Positions 10,313-23,473 of a stretch of DNA of 64,000 bases are shown here, in pieces (position 1 is the first letter of the stretch; every line of letters begins with the position of its first letter). The DNA is from Saposhnikovia divaricata (Eukaryota > Streptophyta > Magnoliopsida > Apiales > Apiaceae). The notes under the pieces are model-generated. The model ran no database searches and had not been told where the DNA came from. It saw only the letters and a program-made list of their open reading frames with translations. Location of the stretch: contig CM071597.1 in assembly GCA_036435485.1 (NCBI GenBank), positions 146,255,647-146,319,646 on the forward strand. The letters are read 5' to 3'. Made by a program: the position numbers and the translations under genes.

Positions 10313-11596
10313 ATCAAATATGACATTCACACTTTCTTCAATGACTTTTTGTTCTATGACAAAGACTCTGTAGGCAGTCCTTTCTAATTCATATCCCACG
10401 AAAATACCTTCATAGTCTTTAGCATCAAACTTTCCTTTCTTTACATGGTTGTCTTTCATCATGAAACACTTGTTTCCAAATACATGAATGTATTTGACAG
10501 TAGGTTTCTTTCCTGTCATTAGATAATAAGGAGTGTTCCCATGAGTCTTGTTGATTAAGGTTCTGTTCTGTGTGTATCAAGCTGTGTTGATTGCTTCTAC
10601 CCAGAAATATGTTGGTAACTTTGCGTCATACAACATAGTTCTAGCAGCTTCAATGAGAGTCCTATTTTTCCTTTCTACAACTCCATTTTGCTGTAGAGTT
10701 CTAGTAGCAGAGAATTGTTGCACAATGCCTTCATCTTTGTAGAAATTTCCAAGAGTTGCATTTCTGAACTCAATACCATTGTCACTCCTTAAAATTTGAA
10801 CTTTTGCATTAGGGGTTCTATCAAGAACTTTGATGTGATCAATGATCTCCTGAGCAGCTTCATCCTTAGATTCTAAGAATCTTACCCAAGTGTACCTTGA
10901 GTAGTCATCCACCATTACCAGGGCATATCTCTTTTTGGCTAGATATTGAACATTTACTGGGCCAAAAAGATCCATGTGAATCAATTTGAGTGATTCATTG
11001 TTGGTATTCAGTTGCTTTGACTTGTGTACAGATTTTCTCAGTTTTCCCATTTGACAGTCCTCATTGAGCCCTTCTTGACAGAATTCCTATTGAGGTAGTC
11101 CTCTCACCAGTTCCTTCTTCATCAGCATATTCATGGTCTTGAAATTTATGTGGGAGAGCTTCTTATGCCAAATCATGTTATCACCAACTGTTGCCTTACT
11201 GTAAAAATAGTAGACCTTGTCTTTCTTAGCAGAGTTCAAGTCTGTAACAAACAAGCTTCCTTTTCTGACTCCTTTCAAGGAAAAGTTTCCATCCTTCTTG
11301 TGATAGATATTACAAACCATCATGTCAAAATCAACCTTGAATCCCCTGTCACTAAATTGGCTGACATTGAGAAGGTTGTGTTTCAATCCATCCACAAGAG
11401 CAATATCTTCAATGACAACATTTCCAATTTCCAAACAGCCATATCCCACAGTGTAACCTTTGCTGTTGTTTCCAAAAGTTATGATTGGGTCAGCTTTCTC
11501 AACATAATGTGATAGCAGGGCTTTATCACATGTCATGTGTTTGGAACACCCACTGTCGATGATCCACATGACCTGTTTCTTTTTCTTGCCCTGCAA
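10313..11596 (-). pseudogene. E2 pol fragment: protease to integrase C-terminus
   Basis: Copia Pol N-terminal half in one frame, with protease WIIDSGCSKHMT, the GAG-pre-integrase motif MIWHKKLSHINFKTM, and the integrase core (MDLFGPVN, LRSDNG, NGVVERKNRTL). All three integrase acidic residues are still readable. Two in-frame stops break it: near 11087, just after LVRGLPQ, and at 10577 (Cys to TGA) before YTQNRT. The homology ends abruptly after VNVIFD at 10313, where the E1 LTR is inferred to begin. RT and RNase H would lie left of E1, outside the window. Confidence 0.88.
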
Positions 11597-13337
11597 AACA
11601 GATAATATTTAATTTGCATCTGGTACCCAATCCTTGTTGGGTCATGCAGTTACAGTATCACATTTTATATCATCAACATTCACACTTGAATCAACACTTG
11701 AGTCTTCCTATTTGACTCCTTTAGCTACCCACTCAGTTTTAGAATAAGACTTAGTCTTTTTCTTAGTGGGCACTTTCTTCTTACCAATATTGGCAGGCTC
11801 AGAAGTCTCAACAGTTTGCATATAGGAACAATTTTCAGTACACAGAATAGGCAGATTAAAACATGTACTCATGGCAGTGATTTTACTTGGCATACAGTCA
11901 GTGTTACTACAAACACCCATAGTTCTTTGCATAATAGGAGTTCTATGTAAGTTACCATTAACCTTGGTCACATTAACCTTGTTCTCAATAGGTTTCTTAC
12001 AAACATATGTTAAGTGTTGGGAGGAGCCACAATTATTGCAAAGTTTCCTAGGAGCATTCTTAACATGAGCATAACCATTTTTCTTATCGATTCCTAACTT
12101 GCCATTCCTATTCTTAGACTTATAGGCATCTGTGTTGACAGAATGTCCTGAAGTTGCTATCGAGTTACGCTTGATAGTACCTTTCGTACCTGGTGTCTTG
12201 ACAATAGGTTTGGAAGTTGCTGTCTTAGGTACTCTCTTGATAGTATCTTCGAAAGTTTCTATCTTATCCTTGTTGACAGCTTCTTTAGAATATCTGTCTG
12301 ATTGCTTGGCAAAGTTTCTGTCATGGGAATCTTGAAAATATCTTTCCCTTCAGTAGATGTGTTGTCAATACACTCATCTTCATCAACAAGTTCTTGTTTG
12401 ATGAGCAAGGACTTCTCATCAAAATCAGCTTGAACAGTTTTGAAAATAGGTTTACAGACTTTATTGAGAATGTGAGGTTTGACAACATCACCACCTGAAC
12501 AATCATTAACCATAGCTGCCTTTTCAAGCCTCCTACCATAGTCAAAACCTACTCCAACCTTTTTATTCTCAGTGCGATTCTCATGATATTCCTGAACTAG
12601 TTTAGAAGAGTTTCTAAAGGACTTAAGCTTGAATTCATTTTCAGCAATTTCTTTTCTTAAAAATTCTTCTATCTCCTTAGCACAGACGATATCATTTTTC
12701 AGTCTTTCATTTTCTTGAGCTAGTGAATCTAGTGGACTGGTCTTAAGAAAAAGCATTTCATTCTCATAATTGAGTGTTTCATTCTGTTTAGTTAACTTAG
12801 CAATTTCTTCATTTGTAGCAGATAAACTAACATGGATATTAAACATCTCAGCACTCAATTCCTCCATAGTTTGCTTATACTCAGTTTTAGAAATATCAAG
12901 TAAAATGAGTGATGGTACTTGATTTGAGGAGCTTGATGCTTCATCATCAGATCTAGCCATGAGAGCTAGGTTCATAAACTCTTCTTCTTCCTCATCATTA
13001 GAATCATCCCAGCATTTTCCTTCAGCCACATAGGCTCTTCCTTGATTTCTTTTAAACTGACTTCCAGACCCTTTCTCCATTCTTTGATTCTATTTTGGCC
13101 TTTTGCACTCAGTGGCAAAATGATGTAGCTCATTGTAGTTATAACATCTGAACTTTGACCTATCCACCATCCCTGTCTTGTATCCTCCTCTTGTGGCACC
13201 ACTAACAGCCTTTGAAGAGTTTCCCTTGTTGAACTTAGATGTCTAACCTTGTGGCTTATATGACTTATCTCTTCTGAATTTGATATTCTTGAATCTCTTA
13301 GACATATATGCCATGGTTGGACTATCCATGCTTACAA
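11591..13337 (-). pseudogene. E2 gag C-terminal part and gag-pro junction
   Basis: Decayed SIRE-type Gag. It begins with MDSPTMAYMSKRFKNIKFRR next to the S1 insertion, then a ruined first knuckle (CYNYNELHHFATEC, second Cys lost). A coiled-coil segment follows (about 12950-12500), then a second knuckle still readable as CNNCGSSQHLTYVC near 12020, and finally KDWVPDAN-stop at the junction with pol. At least two frame changes and several stops (for example near 11708 and 11644) are present. The N-terminal half continues at 32598, across the S1/E3 insertion. Confidence 0.82.
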
Positions 13338-14117
13338 TATAACGCCATAGAAAATTCATAATTATAAATATTATTATTTAATATTAAATGTGGATCACAT
13401 GAGGTGAATTTTTTTATGATTGAATATATATGTGACATCATGTTTCCATGCTTATATGGTGATGCATGTGTGTCGTGTAAGTCCGTGTATTTTTATTTGA
13501 ATTTTTGTGATTAAAAATCTATTTAAATTATGCATTATTGATCTTTCAAAATTCCTATAAAATCATCGGAGTATTTAAAAATCTCGAAATCTTTTGAAAT
13601 ATCATATTTATATATTTATTTAGTTTTTAAAATTATTGGGTGAAATATTTTGAGTGTTTAAGTATTTTAAAATTATTTTAATAGTTTTATTGCATTTAAA
13701 GGATCAAAACCTGTAAAATTCATATTTAATTCATTTTTGATCCTAAAAATATTTTAAAAATATGCGGATGGTTGTAATTTCATAAACTATATTTTAGGAG
13801 TTTAAAATTTATTTTTCTATTAATTTTCTGATTTATTTTGAATTTAGGAATTGATTTAAAGTGATTTTGGTTGTAATTCAGCATTTATGAAATTATTCAA
13901 AAATACCCTAAAATTCTTTAATCCCTAAACCAGTATTCTTTTCTCCCCAAATTAATACTTTGCAGCTCTGTTTTTCTCGGGGTTCTTCTCGAACTCTCTA
14001 AAACCAACATCTCTCGCCTCTCCCTTTTATCTCTCTCACCTTCTCTCTATTTTCTCTCTCTCGAAACCCCTACCCCTCCTTTCTTCACCATACAAGCAGC
14101 TCTTGTGAATAAAGGGT

Positions 14118-14400
14118 GTGTGTTTGTGCATACATATACAGTGTATGTACGCGTGTGTGAGTGGATGTATGGTCGAAGATCTGATTGAGGTTGTGTTTGG
14201 AAGATTTAATTTCGATGTATGGGTCGATTGGGGACTGTATTTGTGTTCCGTTTTGGTTGATTCAGCAACGTGTGAGTTTGTGTGTGGCCGTTACTGGGTT
14301 GCTATGCGTGTAGTGATTTTGTGTGTGTGTGTGTGTAGTGACTTGGTGTGTGTGTATGTGAAATATGTGTGTGTGCGTGAATTTGTATGAGGCGTGTGTG
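14118..14400. repeat. TG-rich low-complexity tract in S1
   Basis: Interrupted (TG)n/(TGTGTGCG) runs, densest at 14320-14380, downstream of a TC-rich tract at 13980-14100. ORFs here are low-complexity artefacts. Confidence 0.8.
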
Positions 14401-15019
14401 TAGCCATGTGACTGTTGTGAAGGTGGGATTCCAATTTCTGAGCTCAAAATCTGGTTACTGTACTGTGGTTGGGTTGTGTTCCCGCGTTCCGTTTTGTTAT
14501 GAATTGTACACTGCTCGTGTTATTCTGTGAAATTGGCTGATATTTTATTATCAATTCGAAGCGTTGTTTGGTTCGAATGTTTAATTGATTGATTTATTAT
14601 GATGAAATTCAATTCTTATTTGTTTTGCAAATTAATTGGTGGAATTCGTGATTGGAAACCCGAATTTTTGGGTACCTCCGGATTTTGCCGCCGTCGACGA
14701 TGAGCTCCGGCGAGTCGACGGGGACGATGATGGTACCCTGAGTCCGAAAATAATTATTTTATTAATTATGAGGCATTTTTTTTAATTCGTGTATTTAATT
14801 TTTGAATTATGTATTCGGATAAGTGTAATTGAAGTGATATGAAGAATTGTTCGATTTGAAGTAGTTATAATTTGGACTGTTCATACCCAATTTGGTTGTA
14901 ATTTCTATTTTGGACATAATAATTGCTTGTTTGTGTCGGTTATGTTCCGACTGTTAGTGTACCTGTACAAAGGGGATGCTGTCAAATTTTCTAAAAAAAT
15001 TCTATTTTTCATTCTTGAG

Positions 15020-15023
<4 letters not shown>

Positions 15024-15086
<63 letters not shown>
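15024..15086. repeat. (TA)n microsatellite
   Basis: About 31 consecutive TA units within S1. Confidence 0.95.
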
Positions 15087-15089
<3 letters not shown>

Positions 15090-18000
15090 TGTTAATTGAT
15101 GATCAATATATAGTACTGATGTATTTATGATTGTATATGGATTGTTAGTGGAATTCTTGGGATGATAAGCTATATAAAGGTTATAAAGATTGTTAAGTGT
15201 TAACTAGTTTACTTTGATGATTTTTATAGTGATTAATGGATATATGTGCTATATGGCTAGTATATTGTATGTTGAATCTCGAATGATAATTATAATTGTT
15301 AAATCGCTATTGTGGATATTAATTTTGGGTTTAAGGATAAAAGAAGTTATATGCACATTTATTCGGATTAGGATATATATATGTTAAGTGTTCAATTCAT
15401 GGATTTTCATAGGTGTACACATACGGTACACTAGTATGGTTTGAAGTGATTGTAAATTGTATCGAAACAAAGAATGTTTGATTTCTGATTTAGGTCAGTT
15501 GTATTTCGACAGGTTAGGTCATATTTTAAAGGAGGTGCTGTCCAATATTTGTTGGAATTATTTTGTAATTCTTATAGTAATCTGATAAAGATTATTTGTA
15601 GATCGATATGACATACATGTTAAAGGGTATAAGTGTAAGTTGATATTACGTGCTAAGTGCTTATATGATTTTGTGGCTATACATTATTATTTTGAGAATG
15701 TGATTAATACGTGTTATATATGTTTAGTTGTAAAACGCTATAGGACACGTTTGGGCAGAACGAGTAGACAGGTTACAGAATACACGCGTACTGAAGTAGT
15801 CCTTTACTTTGATATAGGTATGAATAGGAGGCCAACTAAGAGCCAGTGCATGTGTAGAGGGAATGAAGAGGAAGGAAATAATTATCGGGACTGACAAGTG
15901 ATAAAGGAAAGAAGGATGTGTGATCAAAGAAAGGTCAATGTATAAAGAGATAGAGACGGATGTAAAGTGATAATGAGTTAAAGTAATGGAAAGGGAAACC
16001 TTGTGTATTGAGGCAAGTATACTATCCCTCAATTATTGTTCAAGTGAAGTGAAATCCTCATGTATTATTTATATGTTCTTTCGAATCTTTCTTGCGAGCA
16101 TTTATTTCCTTCATAATTATTCTGAATGATGCGAGCCTGCCTTTATTATTTGTTAGGTTTCTTCTAAATCGTTTTGCTAGGGTCTACGCCCCTTTCTTTT
16201 GTTACAAGTGACTCGAACCTTGTATTTAAGCTCATATTTCCTCAAACTGCTTATGAACTGTTGTTTCGATCCTTATACCTTACCCTCATTCTTTTTAAAT
16301 TATTGTTGAACCCTTTGTACCTTATTGTTTATTCCTTATAAAATATTGTTGAAACACCTGAATCTTGTTTATCCATATGAACCATTATTTAAACTTATGT
16401 ACCCTGTTATTTACAATGTTGTTGAAACTAAAATCCTTGACTTATAATTTATGCCTTGTTTTTCTTAGCCTTTTTCCTTAAGCTTATTCCTTTAAACCAC
16501 ACCAGCAAAACCAGATTTTATAACCCTTGAATTAAATTCCAGGACCCTAACACTTATTTTGTTCTTTATTGACTACTCACTCTTCATTGATTTATGACCA
16601 GCGCAGTAACCCAATTTCTCAATTGAAATTAAGATTCCTGTACTCCCTGATTTTCTTATAAATTGTTGTTAGATTCTAGAATCTTAACAGTTGCTTGTTT
16701 CTTAATTGATGAATGTTTCCTTGTTAATATATGACTCAATTTTTGCTGAACCCTACCATGTTTAGTTTAAATCCTATTGCTTTATTGTTATGATTCTTTA
16801 TATCAACTACTCCTTTGTCCTTAAATCTTATAATGCTGCTTCCTAAAATGACTTAATTAATTAAAGATGTTTCTAAAATTCCTTATACTGGGCTGATCTG
16901 TTATCAGTGAGTATAAAGGACTTAAAAATGAAATTTTAAAAGATTTTAAAGATCTTATTGTTGGGGATTTCGCCAAAATGTTTTCAACGGATTCCTTCAG
17001 ATTGGAGGTGTAAGAGGCCGGGTGACGTCGGTCCAGCATTTTTTAGCGTAAGAGGCTGGGGAGTGCCCAGTCCAGTAATTGAAAGGCCAATGTGTTGCCT
17101 ACTTGGGAACCCAATTTCAAGGTCCAGAGGGACTTAGTGTCCGGTATGGGGACTTTACGTGGCTGATCACCCGTATTGTCCGGAGTCGTGGAAAAACTCC
17201 AATCAACTGATATGATTTTAAAAAGGTTTTATGAAAAGAATGTTTCAAAGATAAAAGGGTTTTTAAAGAAAGGAATGTTTTAATAAGATATATATGTTTC
17301 AAGGTAATTGGTCATTAGTTTTGAAATTATGGATATTAGAGTTAGTTGTTTTCTATCTTGATCAAAATTTGGAAAGTCGGTAAAACAATGAGATTAAGGA
17401 TGGATAGAAGTTTCCCAGTTATTCCCTTCACGAGTAACATTGTACGTTGAAAGTGGAGTAAGAATGATTGGGGGATTTCTTGATATTATTTTTCTCAAAG
17501 TTTTATCTGAGGTAGTGATGGTATATAGTAAATAGAAAATTTATACTCTATAATGGAAGTTGTTTGATCTTTTGAGATAGAGTATTCATTGATATTGTTC
17601 ATCAACTAATTATCATAATATCATTGTTTCACTATATTATTAACTTGCTGAGCATTCTTTGGCTCACTCTTGCTTTGTTTTACCTAACCCTCTTGCAGTT
17701 AGGGTTAAGGATGATCTAGTACATTTATTCCTGCGAATGAGAGCGATGAGGCATTCTATATAGGACAGATTTCGTAGCTAAAGCGGGTAAGCATAGATTG
17801 GGATTGAGCTACGAATTAGATGGTATAGTAATTTGTATTAGAGCAGAGATAGAAGTTGTAATAAATTTGTATTGATTAGAATCTTGTTTCATACCATAAC
17901 CTGGAATCGATCCTCGGTGAGGAATCGTTGGTGTATTAATTTTTAATTGTATTTTTAAATTTGAATTTGGTTGGGTTGAATTAGAGGTGGATAGTCCGAT

Positions 18001-18096
18001 TTACGAATACTTCATGCCAAATTTTTCTAAAATTCCCCTGTATCAAAGTCTATTTTATTATAAAAAGTATATTTTCAGTATTGGGAAGTCGGGGCG

Positions 18097-19150
18097 TGTT
18101 AGGTCCAAATGTGTTGTAGAGGGGGGTGAATACAACTTTTCGAATATGAGAAGCAATAAATACGATGCAATAAATGAACACACAGATTCAAGGAATATAT
18201 GTCTTATATATAACTTGAAATGGTTGCTACAACATTCATTACAAAGTATAACAGAAGTTCAGAGAGAAGTGAATGATACTAAGCTCTGTGAATGCACTCT
18301 CTCTCTTTTTCTTGTGTTTTTCTCAAGAATTGCTCACTAACTAAAACATTACACAAGTACTTCTATTTATACTACATGTAATCTATGTCCTGTAGACTTC
18401 AAAGACTAAGATATACGTGGCCCAATGATGTCCACATAAATCTTGCCTTATCTTGAAAGCTTGGAAATCTGCCAATCAGAAGATGCCATGTGTCATGTTG
18501 AAGCTGCACTCTAAGTAGAACTTCTACTTGAGAATTTCTACTTAGCCATCTCGAATTTCTAAGTAGAACTTCTACTTAGAAACTTCTACTTGGTCATCTA
18601 GAATATTTAGTACTTAGAAAATATTTTGATCTTCAACTTGAAACTTCAATGCACATCTTGAACTTGTGATATCTTCATGTCTTCTTTGTTCTTCACTAAG
18701 CTCTTGAATATGGATCTTTATTACTGACATAAACTTGCTATCAATGTCCTGACACTTGATGCAACGGTCTGGTTCATAAGTGACTAGTCTTGATAGGGTT
18801 TTTGCTTCTTGAATAAATTACCATATCCAATTTGTAATGTGGCTTTCCAATATTTGCTTTCCTTCTTGTTCACTTGAAATCAATTGGTCTTATTGATACT
18901 GATAGTTATGATCTTGATTCTTGGTTTTTCAAATCACTGAGGCATGAACAACTTTGACTTGAACTTCTCTCAATGATTTCTTCTTGGCTTGATCATAGTT
19001 AACATGTTGAATTGTATCAATTACCTTGTCTTCATTTAGTGTTGATTTCTTGTGACTTCTTGTTCTTGATTGTCTTCTGGTTAAGTATCTTTTCCTTTAG
19101 TTTGAGTTACATTAGTTATAGTGTTACAAGTTTACACACTCTGCCTTTCA
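18097..19150 (-). repeat. E3 3' LTR
   Basis: 1054 bp, TG...CA in element orientation, next to the polypurine tract. It contains a TATAAATA box (minus strand, 18364-18371) and an upstream cluster of palindromes built on AAGTAGAACTTCTACTT (about 18505-18600). The U5 hairpin is at 18113-18136. Confidence 0.96.
18113..18136 (-). other. E3 U5 hairpin (3' LTR copy)
   Basis: 6-bp arms GTTGTA/TACAAC around loop GAGGGGGGTGAA (plus reading). It is the shortest version of the hairpin shared by E1-E4. Confidence 0.75.
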
Positions 19151-19168
19151 ATCTCCCCCAATTTGATT
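19151..19168 (-). other. E3 polypurine tract
   Basis: On the minus strand it reads CAAATTGGGGGAGAT, immediately before the 3' LTR. It matches the E4 tract (CAAATAGGGGGAGAT) and would prime plus-strand DNA synthesis. Confidence 0.9.
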
Positions 19169-19492
19169 GTCTAACAATGACATTCAAATTAATGAAGGAT
19201 AACTCAACTAAACAATGAGACGAGAAAAGATAATTAACATTACAGTCTTGAATAATTTACAATTGAAATTTACATGAAAACAATACAAAGAGCTTAAACT
19301 AGAAACAGAATTCGAACTGCGAATTAAAGATCATTTGAGTGATTCCTATCACCTGGATTATTTCACCTTTTAGTCAAACTTGTATCACCTTATTGGATTC
19401 ACTCTAAGGTGAATTTTCCTCAAGTGAGTTAAAGCAACCAAAAGACATGAAGTTTTTCCAACTTCAAGTTCACACCACTCTGACCTTTAACC

Positions 19493-22400
19493 CTAATTTC
19501 GTTTCCTCTTTCTGGCTTCAGCAGCTTGGTCTTTCTCTTCTTTCTGCCTTTTGCGCTTCTCCTTCTGCTGTTGTTCTTTCTTGTACACTGGATCTTTAAG
19601 CTGCTTCCACCTAGCATTCAACAGACTTACAGCTTCCATTTCTAGAGGATTCTTGGGCTCTGGATAAGGATGTTTGAAAAGCCTTCTGAGTTTGTCCACC
19701 TCCTGAGTAGTCCTGATCTTTGGAATATGCTCAAAGTTCTTCATTATGAGCTGAGGTTTCCAGTGAGATTTATCAGATTTAAACTGACAATAGATCATCT
19801 TGGGGTAGCCCTTGACACGGTCAGTATTGTGGACACTGGCCGCATCTCGCTCCATTCGCTTCTTTTCCACCACTACCTCAGACAGGTAACTCATGAGTCT
19901 CTGCTTTTCTTCAACAAACTTATCTTCCACTTCGCCCCATTTAAATACATATAATACTCTCTCCAGAAATGCAGCATCTTGAGTCCGTAGCAGCCATTTT
20001 CTACTCATATGCAAGATTGTTTGATTCTGGTCTGCATCTATGAATACTAAGGCATCAGCTGTATCTTCAACATAAGCGTGTATCCAGTATACACTATCAC
20101 TTCCTGGAACACCAATAGCCTCCCTTATTTCTCCTTGTTCTAGTGCTCCAGAAGGAAGAGTCAGAGCTTCATCTACATTCTTCATGGCTTGAAGAATATT
20201 CCATTTCTTCTCTATCAGCTCCGGCTCAATCTTCACGTCATCAAGAGGGTTTGGAGCAATGACATCACACTTCCACACCTCATTGCTCTTCTTGAATATG
20301 ACTCTTTCAATGATCTTCACGGATTTATCTTTAAGCTCAGAAGCGAATCCCTTACTCATCATTTGTCTACAGACAGCTTTGAGAGATTCCACTGAAAGCT
20401 CCATTAGATCATTCTCCTCCATGCTAACCCTCTTCATCTTTCCGTCAACTACCATCCGGACAAAATTTGGATATGCTGAGAATTCTGGACCCTTGTCCTC
20501 TGCTAGCTGCATTAACTGATCTCTATACAGTATGCTTAGCTCCTCAGAATGAGAGTATTGAATTTTTATCGCTAGCAAGAACAACTCTGACGCAGATCTT
20601 CTCGTTATGAATTGGTCATCCACATATAGGAAAGATGTTAGGACTCCTTCTACCAAAGACAAAATAACCTGCCACTCCTTAAGGTTTGCATTGTATCCAA
20701 CCCTGACTTTAGAAATTAATCTCTTCAAAGCATTTATATAGTCCCCAGTCATTGGATTCTGCAAATTCAAGTTGTAGAACAGATCATCTGCATCCTTGTT
20801 ATGAACTACTTTCGCACAGGGTCCCATCATTATCTTCCTTGCTTCATCCCACTTCTGCCCTATCCTTCGTTTGTCCAGATCAACTTGAGGATCAGCTAGC
20901 CTTGCAAGCTCATGATCATACTGCTTCCCTTGTAGTTCCACTTTCTTTTCTAGGAAGGCAGCACGTTCTTGCATCATCTTCATTTCATGGAACTGAGCTT
21001 GTTCCAAGGCTAACTGTTGAGCTTTAAGGGTTTCCTCATCAACAGGAAATTCTTCAGGCATTCCGGAAGACATCCCAGCACCTCCACCTTGTTCCTTCAA
21101 AGATCTTTTTATAGCATGTGCCAACGGTACGTCTTCCATATCAGAATCTTAGTCAAGTACCTCCTGTACTGTTTCCTGATGACTCAGGTCAACGAAGCCT
21201 TACCCTTTCTCATCCTCAGAGCCTCTTCATCAACAGACGGCTCAACTTCTGGTTCCTTGACAAGATCAGCGGGTTCTTCAATTTCTTCGATGTGAACTGC
21301 CTGCTGTCTCGTCTCCTTTCCACTCTCCCCCTTAGGTGAGTTATCCTGAGCTCCACCTTGGTATTCAGATCCACCAGCTTCATAGAACCTCCAAAACCAG
21401 AACCAGAGGCTCCCGCTCCACTAGCACCACCTGCACCAGCATCGGGGGGAGGTTGTTGTGACTCGAAACACTCCGGGGGCACAAAACTCCTGACTGCGAA
21501 CATCATTCTACTGATTTCCACAGCCATTGTATGCATTGTAGACTCCAATGCCCCCATCCTCTCATTGAGATGCTTCCCAAGACACCACCAGCATGGCCCA
21601 AGTCATTTACCTTATTTATCAAAGCATCAAAAGCTGTAGCTTGACTTGCCATTCTTGCTGCGTAGTCGTCTAGAGCCCTTTGGTTGTTTCCAATGTTCAT
21701 CCCGAACTGCCCCATCGTCTGTCCGAACTGCCTCATCTGATTTTCCATAGAAGTCATACGCGTATCAAGATTTTCAATGTTAAGGGACGGTGTTTGGTTT
21801 AGGTGACCTCGCTCTAATACTCGTTCTGTTGGTATTTGGCGCTCGGTTTCGGGCCTTAAAAGTGAAGGTCCCTCTCTCCCTAACCTCTCACACACACTCC
21901 CTGTCTCACGCTCGTGTATGTCTTCAATTATTGATCCGAAATATGAAGCAGTACCTGCAGAAATTTGATAAGCAAAATAATTGGCAGTTATGGGATCTAT
22001 GTCTGTTCTGTCCTGAGTTGGAATCTCAGGCTGAGCGGCTGCAAAGTGTTCTTGTACGACATTAGAACCGATCCTCTTTGCTGCATCAGTACGTACCGGT
22101 GAAGGTACGGCTGAAGTTGTTAAAACTCCATGTCCTTTTGAAGCAACAGGATCTTCAAAAGGTACATAATTGTCATCAAAATCCCTATGTGTAGACTGTT
22201 TAAAGGGAGAACCACTCTCGTGAGGTGGAGTGGTTGCGTGTGACACACTAGGGTTTGACTGTGGTTGTGAAGTAGCAGCATGAAAAAGTTTGGCTTTCTT
22301 TCGAATAAGTTGCTGCTCTTCGGGTTCACTCTCCTCATCATCTTCTACATATACACGTGCTGGCTTTCTGACTTCCGTTAAAAGGGGTGAAAGAGAATAA

Positions 22401-23473
22401 GAATGTGTATCAGGCTCAGAAATATAGCTCTCACCCTGGGATAGATCCTGCGGGTTAGCAGTCTCTTGGGTCTCGGAATCAGATACATAGGAGGAGGAAT
22501 GAGTAGTATGCAGGGAGAGATTACCTGATTGATTACCTTGTGCATCATCGCTTTGCTCATCAGGAATCTCATCAAATGCCTCAGCATGAACAGATGGATT
22601 CTGAGCATGTGATGAAACTTGTGATGATGCCTCCAAATTGGTAACTCCTGCATCATATGTAAGCCACATTTGAATATTTTCAGGAATTGACATAGGTTTA
22701 CCTTGATGTTTATCCTGATTAGCAATGGTTGAAAGTGACTTAGTGCCCATCCCTAGCGATTCAGATGTTGGGCTTCTGGCAAATCCCTGTCTAACAGCAA
22801 GAGCATCCTTCGGTATTAAGTCATTGATCAGCATTTGTAGGAACCGAGGAAACCAGCAGACAACATCAGTTGTAGTGAGGTCTCTGCTTGCATGGGATCC
22901 CATTGAGGCCACTATCTCAGAGAGAACTATGCGTCCATAATTTATATCCAGTTCTCTTGCTAGGGCAACTGCAAAGGTTTGCATTGGAATTGGAATTTGA
23001 TGAAAATCTTTTTCGCGTGCCCGAAAACATCGTGTGATGGCCTCGAAAAAGTAATTCCATTCCACATGGAAGAATTGTTTTTGGATATTTCCTGTGATTG
23101 GGCCTTTCGGAGGATAACATCCAATTTCTTCAAAGAATCTGAGGCGTTCTGCAGCTGTAGGTTCTGGATCATAAGCATCTTTGATTGGGAATCCCAGAAC
23201 CCTGTTGACAATCTCTTCAGTCACCTCATATTCCTGACCCGCTAAGGTAAACCTGAAACCGAAGGGGGTTGATTTGCTCCCAAAAGTAACCGCACTAGTC
23301 CATAATTGCTGTAAAGCATCATGTACTAGTATAGGTTTAGCAGTAAAAGCATGGCTAGCTTTGGAGTACAAATTAAGAAATCGTATCCAAAACTTAAACC
23401 GCGGGAGTTGATCACCAATTTCCGTAGAAATATTATAAAAATTGTTTTTAGAAAGTGAAAATTGGTGAGCCAT
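19493..23473 (-). pseudogene. E3 additional ORF downstream of pol (aORF), about 1,325 codons
   Basis: Starts MAHQFSLSKNNF. Residues 1-250 are globular (FGFRFTLAGQEYEVTEEIVNRVLGFP, then WFPRFLQMLIN), which loosely recalls the plant-transposon domain of Athila-type ORF1 proteins. A Ser/Gln-rich linker follows, then a Met/Gln-rich coiled coil (TRMTSMENQMRQFGQTMGQF), a Gly/Ala linker, and a second globular region (NLKEWQVILSLVEG...VYWIHAYVED). The C-terminus is very basic, with two KRKR-type clusters that could be nuclear signals. Two frame changes (near 21560 and 21200) and a TAA before MEDVPL (near 21148) break it. No membrane segment is evident, unlike the env-like ORF reported for soybean SIRE1. 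E4 has a shorter counterpart. Function unknown. Confidence 0.75.

Larger units (their letters stand above)
13338..18096 (+). repeat. S1: solo LTR of a gypsy (Tekay/Del-like) element
   Basis: The segment starts TATAACGCC (from TGTAACGCC) and ends GGGGCGTTACA, once E3 and its target duplication are removed (last five bases at 32593-32597). It interrupts the E2 gag frame with flanks TACAA (13333-13337) and TTCAA (32598-32602), a target duplication with one mismatch. Removing it with one flank restores the gag frame. The total is about 4.76 kb with no internal domain, hence a solo LTR. A motif GCTGAGC...GGCTCACTCTTGC (17647-17680), about 430 bp from its end, recurs in S3. Assignment to Tekay/Del chromoviruses is from the terminal motif and length. 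It holds no credible gene. Confidence 0.75.

Noticed and set aside
14118..14390. 90-codon Cys/Val-rich ORF
   Set aside because: Encoded by TG-repeat sequence; low-complexity translation, not a gene.
21790..22065. Plus-strand ORFs across the E3 aORF
   Set aside because: Antisense shadows without motifs; coding signal is on the minus strand.
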